Below, piece by piece: positions 1-7,351 of a DNA stretch of 10,104 nt (within the stretch, counting starts at the first letter, position 1; every line of letters begins with the position of its first letter). The notes under the pieces were generated by a model that was not told where the DNA came from, did no database searches, and worked only from the letters and a program-made list of their open reading frames with translations. The position numbers and the translations under genes were made by a program. Source of the stretch: Helicobacteraceae bacterium UBA6016 (GTDB taxonomy: Bacteria > Campylobacterota > Campylobacteria > Campylobacterales > UBA6016); contig DIZY01000001.1 of assembly GCA_002428055.1 (NCBI GenBank), forward strand, positions 1-10,104. The letters run 5' to 3'.

Positions 1-2289
1 CCGATTACCTCAAACTTTAAAGAGGGTCTAAACGTTCTTGAATACTTTATTTCTACGCACGGCGCTAGAAAAGGTCTTGCGGATACGGCTCTAAAAACTG
101 CGAATGCGGGTTATTTGACTAGAAAACTGATAGATGTCTGCCAAAATGTTAGGGTAACTATTGATGATTGCGGTACGCACGAAGGTGTTGAAGTCTCTGC
201 GATTACGGTCGGTGGCGAGCTAATAGAGGGTATTGAGGACAGGATTACGGGCAGGGTACTTGCCGAAGATGTTATAGATCCTATTACAAATGAGATTCTA
301 TTCTCTGAGGGCACCCTTGTCGGCGAGGAGGAGGCTACCGTAATAGCGGATGTGGGTATTAAAACAGTTCTTATTAAAAGCCCTATTACATGTAAAGCCG
401 AAAAAGGTATATGTGCAAAATGCTACGGTGAAAATCTGGCAGAGGCAAAACTTGTTAGGCCTGGTGAGGCTGTAGGTATTATTGCCGCACAATCAATCGG
501 CGAGCCTGGTACTCAGCTGACGCTTAGAACATTCCATGTCGGCGGTACGGCTTCTAGAACGCAAGAAGAAAAAGAGATTGTTGTACATAAAGAAGGCTTT
601 GTAAGATATTACAACCTAAATACATATACAAATAAAGACGGTAGAAAAATAGTCGCAAATAGAAGGAATGCGAGCGTACTGCTTGTTGAGCCTAAAATTA
701 AAACACCTATTTCAGGTAGCTTGAAAATAGAGACTATTCATGATGAAACTGTACTAATCGTGGAGAGCGGTAAAGAGTCGCATAAATATATTGTTAGAAA
801 AGCTGATGTTGCAAAACCGAACGAACTGTCCGGTGTAGGTGGCAAAATAGAAGGTAAATTATATCTTCCTTATGTGAGCGGTTCAAAAGTAACAGAAGGC
901 GACTCAATAGTTGAGCTAATCAAAGAGGGGTGGAATGTTCCGAACAGGATTCCTTACGCCGCCGAGTTGATGGTGGAAGATGGGCAGCCGTGTCCTATGA
1001 CTATAAAGGCTGGTGAAGAAGGAACTCTTAAATATTACTTCTTAAAAGGCGATTACCTTGAGAGAAACCACGAGATAAAAGAGGGCTATAAAGTAACAGA
1101 AAAAGGCTTGTTTGCGGTAGTTGCCGATGAGGACGACAGACAGGCGGTTAGACACTATATCCCAAGAGGTTCTGTTATTAAGACAAAAGATAATGAAAAG
1201 GTAGATGTTTTATCCGTAATCTCTGAAGCCGCAGAAAAAGAGCAAATTGTGATAGCCGAGTGGGATCCATACTCAAATCCGATAATATCTGAAATTGCCG
1301 GCGTGGTTCATTTGGAAGATATTATTCCTGGTGTTACCGCCTCCGAGCAGTTTGATGAGCTAACAGGACAAAGTAGACTTGTTGTAAACGAGTATTACCC
1401 AAGTTCATATAAACCTGCTATTGTTATCGCAGGAGCGGCAGGAGAGCTTATTAGGTATACACTTGAAGCAAAGACGGACATCCTTGTTCAGGATGCATCA
1501 ACTGTTCAAATAGCCGACATAGTAGCTAAAACGCCTAAGGCCGTCGCAAAAGTAAAAGATATTACGGGCGGTCTTCCGAGGGTTTCTGAACTATTCGAAG
1601 CCAGAAAACCTAAAGATCCTGCAGCAGTAGCAGAGATGGACGGAATCGTATCTGTCGGAAAAGGTGTCAGGGGTAAAGAGAAAATCAAAATAACCAACGA
1701 GTTTGGTGATTTTGTAGAGTATCTAGTGGACGCAAGTTCGCAAATACTCGTAACAGAAGGCGAGTTTGTTCACCTTGGCGAAAAGCTAACCGACGGTACA
1801 GTATCAAGCCACGATATATTTAGAATTTTGGGCAAAAAAGCACTTCAACAATATATTGTAAGCGAAGTACAGCAAGTTTACCGAAGACAAGGGGTTACGA
1901 TAAACGATAAGCATATTGAGGTTGTTGTAAATCAAATGCTTAGACAAGTCAAACTAGTAGAGAGCGGCGATACGAACTTTATCTCCGGCGATATGGTGAG
2001 TTTGGCTAGATTCGAAGTAGAAAACGAGAGAATCAAAAAACTAGGCGGTAAACCATCAAGCGCCACGCCTGTGCTGCTTGGTATTACAAGGGCGGCTATT
2101 AGCTCTGACAGTATTATCTCTGCCGCTTCTTTCCAAGAGACGACAAAAGTACTTACAGAGGCTTGTATAGCCGGCAAAATGGACGACCTGGAAGATCTAA
2201 AAGAAAATATCGTACTGGGCAGAATGATACCTGCCGGTACCGGTATTTATGCGGCAGATAAGTTACAAGTCAAAATAGAACACGAATAA
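1..2289 (+). CDS. rpoC: DNA-directed RNA polymerase subunit beta' (C-terminal part, 5' truncated by window edge)
   Basis: The open frame runs from base 1 to the TAA at 2287-2289, giving 762 residues of the beta' subunit of the transcribing polymerase. It opens with the bridge-helix region (STHGARKGLADTALKTAN, residues 19-36). The second zinc site follows: the Cys of DDCGT, then the three Cys of TCKAEKGICAKCYG. The trigger helix/loop GEPGTQLTLRTFHVGG has its catalytic His at partial residue 179; E. coli has Met where this protein has Leu in QLTLR. About 240 residues separate the trigger loop from WDPYSNPII at about residue 421, the place where E. coli carries the lineage-specific SI3 insertion. 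DITGGLPRVSELFEARKPK (about 520-538) and the AASFQETTKVLTEA element near the end are canonical. The TTG at 115 is internal, because the conserved frame continues upstream of it. Some Campylobacterota fuse rpoB and rpoC; that cannot be judged here because the 5' end is missing. Confidence 0.99.
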   Translation, partial: PITSNFKEGLNVLEYFISTHGARKGLADTALKTANAGYLTRKLIDVCQNVRVTIDDCGTHEGVEVSAITVGGELIEGIEDRITGRVLAEDVIDPITNEILFSEGTLVGEEEATVIADVGIKTVLIKSPITCKAEKGICAKCYGENLAEAKLVRPGEAVGIIAAQSIGEPGTQLTLRTFHVGGTASRTQEEKEIVVHKEGFVRYYNLNTYTNKDGRKIVANRRNASVLLVEPKIKTPISGSLKIETIHDETVLIVESGKESHKYIVRKADVAKPNELSGVGGKIEGKLYLPYVSGSKVTEGDSIVELIKEGWNVPNRIPYAAELMVEDGQPCPMTIKAGEEGTLKYYFLKGDYLERNHEIKEGYKVTEKGLFAVVADEDDRQAVRHYIPRGSVIKTKDNEKVDVLSVISEAAEKEQIVIAEWDPYSNPIISEIAGVVHLEDIIPGVTASEQFDELTGQSRLVVNEYYPSSYKPAIVIAGAAGELIRYTLEAKTDILVQDASTVQIADIVAKTPKAVAKVKDITGGLPRVSELFEARKPKDPAAVAEMDGIVSVGKGVRGKEKIKITNEFGDFVEYLVDASSQILVTEGEFVHLGEKLTDGTVSSHDIFRILGKKALQQYIVSEVQQVYRRQGVTINDKHIEVVVNQMLRQVKLVESGDTNFISGDMVSLARFEVENERIKKLGGKPSSATPVLLGITRAAISSDSIISAASFQETTKVLTEACIAGKMDDLEDLKENIVLGRMIPAGTGIYAADKLQVKIEHE

Positions 2290-2296
2290 GAGCCAA

Positions 2297-2326
2297 GCTT
2301 ATACTCCTCTTAAGTGGAGTATAAGC
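2297..2326 (+). terminator. Hairpin after rpoC, possible intrinsic terminator or attenuator
   Basis: A perfect 11-bp inverted repeat (GCTTATACTCC at 2297-2307, GGAGTATAAGC at 2316-2326) with an 8-base loop begins 8 bases after the rpoC stop. It is followed by GCTTATTTTATATAAT, which is T-rich but has no unbroken T run. It may terminate weakly or partly, letting some rpoC transcripts continue into rpsL. It could instead be an RNA-processing site. Confidence 0.6.
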
Positions 2327-2336
2327 GCTTATTTTA

Positions 2337-2342
2337 TATAAT
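2337..2342 (+). promoter_or_regulatory. Candidate -10 box for the rpsL-rpsG unit
   Basis: A perfect TATAAT lies 34 bases before the rpsL GTG and 11 bases after the hairpin. No recognisable -35 hexamer sits 16-18 bases upstream, where the hairpin itself is. That is compatible with Campylobacterota housekeeping promoters, which are known to depend mainly on the -10 box and AT-rich upstream DNA. An AT-rich spacer makes chance matches possible, so this is moderate evidence. Confidence 0.45.
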
Positions 2343-2360
2343 CCCAAAAATTTTTTTCGC

Positions 2361-2367
2361 AAAGGAA
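2361..2367 (+). promoter_or_regulatory. Ribosome binding site that fixes the GTG start of rpsL
   Basis: AAAGGAA ends 8 bases before GTG 2376-2378. Reading from this GTG gives the conserved S12 N-terminus MPTINQLVRKER, and there is no ATG at this end that would. This supports GTG as the true start. Confidence 0.8.
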
Positions 2368-2375
2368 TTTCAAAA

Positions 2376-2780
2376 GTGCCAACCATTAATCAGTTAGTTA
2401 GAAAAGAGAGAAAAAAGGTGACTGTAAAGTCAAAATCACCTGCTCTTGCAGAATGCCCACAAAGAAGAGGCGTTTGCACGAGAGTTTATACGACTACTCC
2501 TAAAAAGCCAAACTCGGCTCTTAGAAAAGTAGCAAAAGTAAGACTTACAACAGGGTTTGAAGTAATTAGCTACATCCCTGGTGAAGGACACAACCTTCAA
2601 GAGCACTCTATCGTGCTTGTAAGAGGCGGAAGGGTAAAAGACTTACCTGGTGTTAAGTACCACATCGTAAGGGGTGCACTAGATACGGCAGGGGTTGCAA
2701 AACGAACTGTTTCTAGATCTAAATACGGCGCAAAAAGACCAAAACCGGGTCAAGCTGCAGCAGCCGGCAAGAAAAAATAA
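2376..2780 (+). CDS. rpsL: 30S ribosomal protein S12
   Basis: S12 lies at the decoding centre of the 30S subunit and contributes to tRNA selection. The 134-residue product starts MPTINQLVRKERKK and holds the hallmark TTTPKKPNSALRK (39-51) and GGRVKDLPGV (84-93). Lys43 and Lys88, the classic positions of streptomycin-resistance changes, are wild type. Asp89, the residue that RimO methylthiolates in many bacteria, is present. The C-terminus after KYGAKRPK carries a short extra Ala/Gly/Lys tail (PGQAAAAGKKK), making the protein slightly longer than the roughly 124 residues of E. coli S12. Translation starts at GTG. Only 22 bases separate its stop from rpsG, so the two are probably co-transcribed. 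Identity is certain from the sequence. Confidence 0.99.
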   Translation: MPTINQLVRKERKKVTVKSKSPALAECPQRRGVCTRVYTTTPKKPNSALRKVAKVRLTTGFEVISYIPGEGHNLQEHSIVLVRGGRVKDLPGVKYHIVRGALDTAGVAKRTVSRSKYGAKRPKPGQAAAAGKKK

Positions 2781-2802
2781 TTAATCTTAAAAAAGGAAAG
2801 AA

Positions 2803-3270
2803 ATGAGAAGAAGACGAGCACCAGTTAGGGTAGTTCTACCAGACCCAATCTATAACAGTATTGTTGTTACTAAGTTTATTAATAAGCTTATGTATGACGG
2901 CAAGAAGAGTGTAGCTCAAGCGATTTTTTACGAGGCACTACAAATAGTAGAGAAAAAAACCGGCGAAAAAGCGATTGAAATTTTTGACAAAGCAATGGAA
3001 AATGTTAGACCTCAAGTAGAGGTAAAAAGTAGAAGAGTAGGTGGAGCAACATATCAAGTGCCTATCGAAGTTAACCCTAAAAGACAGCAATCACTTGCTT
3101 TAAGATGGTTGATTGACTACTCAAGAAAAAGAAACGAAAGAGGCATGGCCTATAGACTAGCTGGCGAATTTATCGACGCGGCTAACGAAAAAGGCGCTTC
3201 ATACAAGAAAAAAGAAGATACTTATAAAATGGCGGAAGCTAACAAAGCGTTCTCTCATTATAGATGGTAA
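2803..3270 (+). CDS. rpsG: 30S ribosomal protein S7
   Basis: S7 is a primary 16S rRNA-binding protein that nucleates assembly of the 30S head and contacts the E-site tRNA. The 155-residue length is the family norm. MRRRRAPVR, VTKFINKLMYDGKKSVAQ (about 22-39), the RPQVEVKSRRVGGATYQVP block (about 69-87) and ALRWLIDYSRKR with RLAGEFIDAANEKG are textbook S7. The start ATG has a strong ribosome binding site (AAGGAA, 2793-2798). It follows rpsL by 22 bases and ends 10 bases before a strong terminator hairpin, so it closes the rpsL-rpsG unit. In other bacteria S7 represses its own operon translationally; no such site was identified here. Confidence 0.99.
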   Translation: MRRRRAPVRVVLPDPIYNSIVVTKFINKLMYDGKKSVAQAIFYEALQIVEKKTGEKAIEIFDKAMENVRPQVEVKSRRVGGATYQVPIEVNPKRQQSLALRWLIDYSRKRNERGMAYRLAGEFIDAANEKGASYKKKEDTYKMAEANKAFSHYRW

Positions 3271-3280
3271 TTATCTGACG

Positions 3281-3312
3281 AAAGGCAAGGGTATAATGCC
3301 CTTGCCTTTTTT
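3281..3312 (+). terminator. Intrinsic terminator after rpsG
   Basis: A perfect 11-bp stem (AAAGGCAAGGG at 3281-3291, CCCTTGCCTTT at 3299-3309) with a 7-base loop is followed directly by a T run to 3312. This is a textbook Rho-independent terminator closing the rpsL-rpsG unit. Its loop contains the sequence TATAAT, treated separately as a promoter candidate. Confidence 0.85.
3292..3297 (+). promoter_or_regulatory. Candidate -10 box for fusA inside the terminator loop
   Basis: The terminator loop reads TATAATG, a perfect -10 consensus. A transcript starting about 7 bases downstream would begin in the right arm, so it would lack the left arm and escape termination. No convincing -35 hexamer is present at the proper spacing (CTGACG at 3275-3280 is too close). 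TATAAT could also be there by chance in a small AT-rich loop. The remaining leader to the fusA ATG would be roughly 60 bases. Confidence 0.4.
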
Positions 3313-3363
3313 AATTTATATCCTATTACACTTCATAAAAATCCAACCTTTAAGGAACTGACA

Positions 3364-5439
3364 ATGTCTAGAACAGTCCCATTGGACAAAATTAGAAACA
3401 TCGGTATCGCAGCCCACATAGATGCCGGAAAAACAACAACAACAGAAAGAATACTTTTTTATACGGGTATGTCTCACAAAATAGGTGAAGTTCACGACGG
3501 TGCCGCTACTATGGACTGGATGGAACAAGAAAAAGAAAGAGGTATCACAATTACTTCTGCGGCAACAACTTGCCAATGGAAAGATTGCCAAATCAATATC
3601 ATCGATACTCCGGGGCATGTTGACTTTACAATTGAAGTTGAAAGGTCTATGAGGGTTCTTGACGGCGCTGTTGCAGTTTTCTGCGCAGTTGGTGCCGTTC
3701 AACCTCAATCTGAAACAGTTTGGAGACAAGCAAATAGATACGGCGTTCCAAGAGTTATCTATGTAAATAAAATGGATAGAACGGGTGCCGACTTTTACAA
3801 TGTTATCAACTCTGTAAAATCAAGACTAAAAGCAAATCCGGTACCACTTCAGATACCAATCGGTGCTGAAGAAAACTTCCAAGGCATTGTTGACCTTGTT
3901 GAGATGAAAGCATACACTTGGACCGGCGAAATAGGCGCTAAAGCAACTGTCGGCGAAATTCCGGCAGACCTAAAAGAGAAAGCAGATGAGTATAGAAGAG
4001 CACTAGTCGAAGCTGCCGCTGAGTCTGATGAAGAACTTACAATGAAGTTTCTTGACGGTGAAGAGCTGACTGAGGCTGAAATCATCAAAGGTATCAAAGC
4101 TGGTTGTCTTGCTATGACTATCACTCCAATGCTATGCGGTTCTTCGTTTAAAAACAAAGGCACCGAAAAAATGCTTGACGCAGTTATAACATACCTGCCG
4201 TCACCAACTGAAGTTGCGCAAATTAAAGGTATCGACCCTAAAACTGAAGAAGAGGTTGAAGTAAATTCAACTGATGAGAAATTCTCAGCTCTTGCATTCA
4301 AAATTATGACTGACCCGTTTGTCGGACAGCTTACTTTTGTTAGGGTTTACTCAGGCAAGCTTGAGAGCGGTAGTTATGTTGCCAACTCTACAAAAGAGAA
4401 GAAAGAGAGAGTCGGAAGACTTCTTAAAATGCACGCAAACAAAAGAGAAGAGGTTAAAGAGCTTTACGCAGGTGACATCGGAGCCGTAGTTGGTCTTAAA
4501 GATACGCTTACGGGCGACACTCTTTGCGATGAAGCGCATCCGGTAATACTAGAGAGAATGACATTCCCAGAGCCTGTTATCTCTGTTGCCGTTGAGCCAA
4601 AAACAAAAGCTGACCAAGAAAAAATGGGTCTAGCTCTTAAAAAACTAGCGGAAGAAGATCCAAGTTTCAGAGTAAGCTCTGATGAAGAGAGCGGCCAAAC
4701 AATTATCTCTGGTATGGGCGAGCTTCACCTTGAGATTCTTGTTGACAGGATGAAAAGAGAGTTTAAAGTAGAGGCAAATGTCGGTAATCCGCAAGTTGCA
4801 TACAGAGAAACTATCAAAGGTGCCGTAAAAGCAGAGCATAAATATGCGAAGCAATCAGGTGGTAAAGGTCAATACGGACATGTTGTGTTTGAAATCGAGC
4901 CACAAGAAGCAGGCAAAGGCTTTGAATTTGTTGACGCTATTAAAGGCGGTGTAATTCCAAGAGAATTTATACCTGCCGTTGAAAAAGGTGTTAGAGAGAC
5001 TCTTACCGGTGGTGTTCTTGCCGGTTATCCGTTTGTTGATGTTAAAGTAACACTAACATTTGGTTCATACCATGATGTTGACTCCTCAGAGCTTGCGTTT
5101 AAACTTGCTGCTTCAATGTGTTTTAAAGAGGGCGCTAGAAAAGCTGGTATAGCGCTTCTTGAGCCTGTAATGAAGGTTGAGTGCGAGATGCCTGAAGAGT
5201 ATATGGGTGATGTTATCGGCGACCTTAACAGAAGAAGAGGTCAGATTCAAGAGATGGATGATAGAAATGGTATTAAAGTCGTAACGGCTATGGTTCCACT
5301 CTCTGAAATGTTCGGTTATTCTACGGATATTAGATCTATGACTCAAGGTAGAGGTGCTTACTCTATGGAGTTTGACCACTACGAAGAGGCTCCTAGAAAT
5401 GTTACTGAAGAGATTGTTAAAAAAAGAAATATGTCTTAA
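3364..5439 (+). CDS. fusA: Translation elongation factor G
   Basis: EF-G is the cytosolic GTPase that drives translocation of tRNA and mRNA and, with RRF, ribosome recycling. The 691-residue product has the full five-domain layout. The P-loop AHIDAGKTTTTER lies at 17-29, the switch I element RGITITSAATT at 59-69, DTPGH (with the catalytic His85) at 81-85 and NKMD at 135-138. Domain IV ends in GSYHDVDSSE, with the tip His at residue 570. EEYMGDVIGDLNRRRG marks domain V. The start ATG has AAGGAA at 3352-3357, 6 bases upstream. Canonical elongation-factor features throughout make this the housekeeping copy rather than a tetracycline-protection or EF-G2 paralogue. No tuf follows, as is usual for Campylobacterota, where tuf lies ahead of the rplKAJL-rpoBC cluster. 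Confidence 0.99.
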   Translation: MSRTVPLDKIRNIGIAAHIDAGKTTTTERILFYTGMSHKIGEVHDGAATMDWMEQEKERGITITSAATTCQWKDCQINIIDTPGHVDFTIEVERSMRVLDGAVAVFCAVGAVQPQSETVWRQANRYGVPRVIYVNKMDRTGADFYNVINSVKSRLKANPVPLQIPIGAEENFQGIVDLVEMKAYTWTGEIGAKATVGEIPADLKEKADEYRRALVEAAAESDEELTMKFLDGEELTEAEIIKGIKAGCLAMTITPMLCGSSFKNKGTEKMLDAVITYLPSPTEVAQIKGIDPKTEEEVEVNSTDEKFSALAFKIMTDPFVGQLTFVRVYSGKLESGSYVANSTKEKKERVGRLLKMHANKREEVKELYAGDIGAVVGLKDTLTGDTLCDEAHPVILERMTFPEPVISVAVEPKTKADQEKMGLALKKLAEEDPSFRVSSDEESGQTIISGMGELHLEILVDRMKREFKVEANVGNPQVAYRETIKGAVKAEHKYAKQSGGKGQYGHVVFEIEPQEAGKGFEFVDAIKGGVIPREFIPAVEKGVRETLTGGVLAGYPFVDVKVTLTFGSYHDVDSSELAFKLAASMCFKEGARKAGIALLEPVMKVECEMPEEYMGDVIGDLNRRRGQIQEMDDRNGIKVVTAMVPLSEMFGYSTDIRSMTQGRGAYSMEFDHYEEAPRNVTEEIVKKRNMS

Positions 5440-5461
5440 CAAAACTACTCTTTGCATTGTT

Positions 5462-5489
5462 GGCAATGGTTGCTTCGGCTACCATTGCC
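5462..5489 (+). terminator. Hairpin terminator after fusA with a cUUCGg tetraloop
   Basis: GGCAATGGT (5462-5470) pairs perfectly with ACCATTGCC (5481-5489). Inside, after one T-T mismatch, two more G-C pairs close the loop TTCG, giving the exceptionally stable C(UUCG)G tetraloop. The following TTATTAATTTA is only moderately T-rich. It lies 22 bases after the fusA stop and likely ends the housekeeping block. Confidence 0.75.
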
Positions 5490-5639
5490 TTATTAATTTA
5501 GTTACACTTATTACAATTTCCAAATCTACTCCTACAAAAAATATTTTATGCTATGAACCCCCTCTTTACATCTATTTTTAGTTACTAGTTTATCAGAATA
5601 TTTTATGTTGCTAGATAAAAATTACATCTTTAAGTATTT

Positions 5640-5645
5640 TATAAT
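5640..5645 (+). promoter_or_regulatory. Candidate -10 box for the type II SQR gene
   Basis: The spacer 5490-5715 is strongly AT-rich and holds no gene I can support. A perfect TATAAT lies 70 bases before the start codon within AGTATTTTATAATG, with no clear -35 hexamer. The octamer TATTTTAT occurs here and at 5542 and 5599. The position would give a leader of about 64 bases. Confidence 0.45.
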
Positions 5646-5715
5646 GTTATTTAATGTTAAAATTGTAGCTTGTTTATGAGACTACTCAAAACGCCAAACA
5701 CAAGGAAGAAATAGA

Positions 5716-7188
5716 ATGAGAAAAGACGAACTGTTTCCGGAAATAGAGTCAAAAGTCGAAGAGGCCGTTAAAAAAGGCGAACTTTCGAGAAGAGACGCGC
5801 TAAAAGTATTGGCATTTGCATCAGGTGCTGCCATGATGGGCAATACTGAGCTTTTTGCTGAAGGCAATGAGACAAATGCTAGCGATGCCAATGCAACACC
5901 AAAGTTAAAGCAAGGCATGGATGCTAAGGTGGTAATTATCGGCGGCGGTTCTGCTGGTATTACTGTTGCGGCTAGACTTGTTGGGGCTGATATGAAGCCT
6001 GAGAATATTACCTTGGTAGAGCCGAGCGATAAACATATCTATCAGCCTGGACAAACTTTGGTCGGAGGCGGCATAAAAACTCTTGATCAGCTTATAAGAA
6101 ATGAAGCTGATTATATTCCTGCCGGCGTTAAATGGGAAAAAGAAAAAGCGGTAGAGTTTATGCCTGAAACAAACAGTCTAAAACTTGCAAGCGGTAAAGT
6201 ATTAACTTATGACTATCTTGTGGTAGCGGCGGGTCTTCAGTATAACTTTGAAAAAATCAAAGGTCTTACTGCTGATATGATAGGTAAAAACGATATTCAC
6301 TCTATCTATGTGCCTGAGGCATCTCCTGTAATGTGGGAAGCAATGCAGAAAGCAAAGGGTGGCACCATGCTATTTACAAACCCTGCAACTCCAATTAAAT
6401 GCGGCGGCGCTCCACAAAAAATCATGTATCTTACTGAAGACTACATGAGAACTAACGGTACAAGAAAAGATGCAAAAATTGAGTTTATGTCTGCTGCCGG
6501 TAAATACTTCGGCGTACCTGTGTATCATGACGCAGTTGTGGGTTTTGTTAAAGAAAAAGAGATACTAACAAGCTTCAACCACAACCTCGTAGAGGTAAAA
6601 GCTGCTGAGAAAATCGCAGTATTTGAGAAAAAAACAAAAGTAAAAGTTTTTGATAAAGATCTTGGTGAAGATGTAGAAGAGGAGAAAATAGAGCTTGTAG
6701 AGAAAAAATATGACCTTCTACATATAACTCCTCCTATGAGTCCAGTGGCTGAAATCGTAAAGAGTCCTTTTGTGAATAACAAAGGCTGGATGTTTGTAGA
6801 CAGCGAAACGCTACAAAGCAAAAAATTTCCTAATGTATTCGGCATAGGCGATCTTATTGGTACTCCATTCGGTAAGACAGGCGGCTCTGTTAGAAAACAA
6901 GCCCCGGTACTTGTAGCTAATATGATTGCGTTAATGAATGGTAAAGCTATGGAGCACAAATACAATGGCTACACAGTTTGCCCTCTAATAACAAGAAGAG
7001 GCAGAGTAATGCTTGCCGAATTTGGATACGATAAAGCACAAACTGATGCCAAAGAGCCTGTGACGAAAGCTATGGCAATGCCAAGCTTCCCGCTAGACCC
7101 ATCACAAGAAAGATGGATATGGTGGATATTCAAAGTCTATCTTCTTCCTCCAATGTACTGGTACGGTATGCTTAGAGGCAGAGCGTAA
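5716..7188 (+). CDS. sqr: Sulfide:quinone oxidoreductase, type II (mitochondrial SQOR-like), with Tat-like leader
   Basis: SQR oxidises sulfide to sulfane sulfur and passes two electrons via FAD to the quinone pool, at the membrane. The 490 residues show an FAD fold (VVIIGGGSAGI, 72-82), a second flavin contact FGIGDL (375-380) and exactly two cysteines, Cys229 in IKCGGAPQK and Cys422 in GYTVCPLIT. These match the redox pair of human SQOR, as do the HITPPMSP block (336-343) and an aromatic C-terminal amphipathic anchor (about 464-490). The third cysteine of type I enzymes is absent. Residues 24-30 read SRRDALK followed by VLAFASGAAMMG, a twin-arginine-like signal with Ala where Phe is usual, suggesting export in folded form to the periplasm. 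A charged stretch at about 303-330 (KKTKVKVFDKDLGEDVEEEK) looks like an insertion relative to human SQOR. AAGGAAG at 5702-5708 supports the ATG. It is monocistronic by its context. Flavocytochrome c sulfide dehydrogenase is less likely because of the CGGAPQK site. Confidence 0.9.
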   Translation: MRKDELFPEIESKVEEAVKKGELSRRDALKVLAFASGAAMMGNTELFAEGNETNASDANATPKLKQGMDAKVVIIGGGSAGITVAARLVGADMKPENITLVEPSDKHIYQPGQTLVGGGIKTLDQLIRNEADYIPAGVKWEKEKAVEFMPETNSLKLASGKVLTYDYLVVAAGLQYNFEKIKGLTADMIGKNDIHSIYVPEASPVMWEAMQKAKGGTMLFTNPATPIKCGGAPQKIMYLTEDYMRTNGTRKDAKIEFMSAAGKYFGVPVYHDAVVGFVKEKEILTSFNHNLVEVKAAEKIAVFEKKTKVKVFDKDLGEDVEEEKIELVEKKYDLLHITPPMSPVAEIVKSPFVNNKGWMFVDSETLQSKKFPNVFGIGDLIGTPFGKTGGSVRKQAPVLVANMIALMNGKAMEHKYNGYTVCPLITRRGRVMLAEFGYDKAQTDAKEPVTKAMAMPSFPLDPSQERWIWWIFKVYLLPPMYWYGMLRGRA

Positions 7189-7211
7189 AAATTTTTTAGT
7201 TGTCTTGATTG

Positions 7212-7247
7212 AAAAGGGGAGGGAGCTTTTGCTTTCTCCCCTTTTTT
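7212..7247 (+). terminator. Strong intrinsic terminator after the type II SQR gene
   Basis: AAAAGGGGAG (7212-7221) pairs perfectly with CTCCCCTTTT (7236-7245). The stem continues inward through two G-U pairs and three further pairs to a TTTT loop, 15 bp in all, and the T run continues to 7247. It separates the SQR gene from the ccoG unit. Confidence 0.88.
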
Positions 7248-7345
7248 ATGCCCAAATTAATTTTATGGAAAATAGTACTAAATTTATCTAATTTTAAAAT
7301 TTTATAGACTAAAATCAATTTCGTATAAGTAAAACACTAATGGTT

Positions 7346-7351
7346 TATAAG
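7346..7351 (+). promoter_or_regulatory. Candidate -10 box for the ccoG-SQR-like unit
   Basis: TATAAG (one mismatch to TATAAT) lies in TGGTTTATAAGTC. The same TATAAGT occurs 22 bases upstream at 7324-7330, about two helical turns away. A start near 7358 would fall within the left part of the inverted repeat. The spacer 7248-7409 shows no gene. Evidence is weak because the region is very AT-rich. Confidence 0.3.

Noticed and set aside
115..2289. A separate 724-residue gene starting at TTG 115
   Set aside because: The conserved beta' bridge-helix sequence is in frame from base 1, so the TTG is an internal Leu codon of a gene cut by the window edge.
2376..2780. Streptomycin-resistance allele of S12
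   Set aside because: Lys43 and Lys88 are both wild type.
3316..3729. Antisense open frame of 137 codons across the fusA start
   Set aside because: It is fully explained as the reverse strand of fusA coding sequence, has no recognisable motif and has an unlikely Cys-rich composition.
3849..4301. Antisense open frame of 150 codons within fusA
   Set aside because: Low-complexity Ser/Ala-rich reverse reading of a conserved gene; no domain or ribosome binding site support.
5354..5581. 75-codon + strand frame overlapping the fusA end and running into the spacer
   Set aside because: It reads through the fusA terminator hairpin, has no ribosome binding site, and its first third is out-of-frame fusA.
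5588..5619. Imperfect inverted repeat TTTATC / GATAAA in the spacer before the SQR gene
   Set aside because: Six-base arms far apart in very AT-rich DNA are expected by chance.
6525..6965. Antisense open frame of 146 codons within the type II SQR gene
   Set aside because: It lies wholly inside a well-supported coding sequence and has no motif of its own.
7200..7215. FNR-like half site TTGAT at 7206 ahead of ccoG
   Set aside because: Only one half (TTGAT) is present without a properly spaced ATCAA, and it lies before the SQR terminator, about 200 bases from ccoG.
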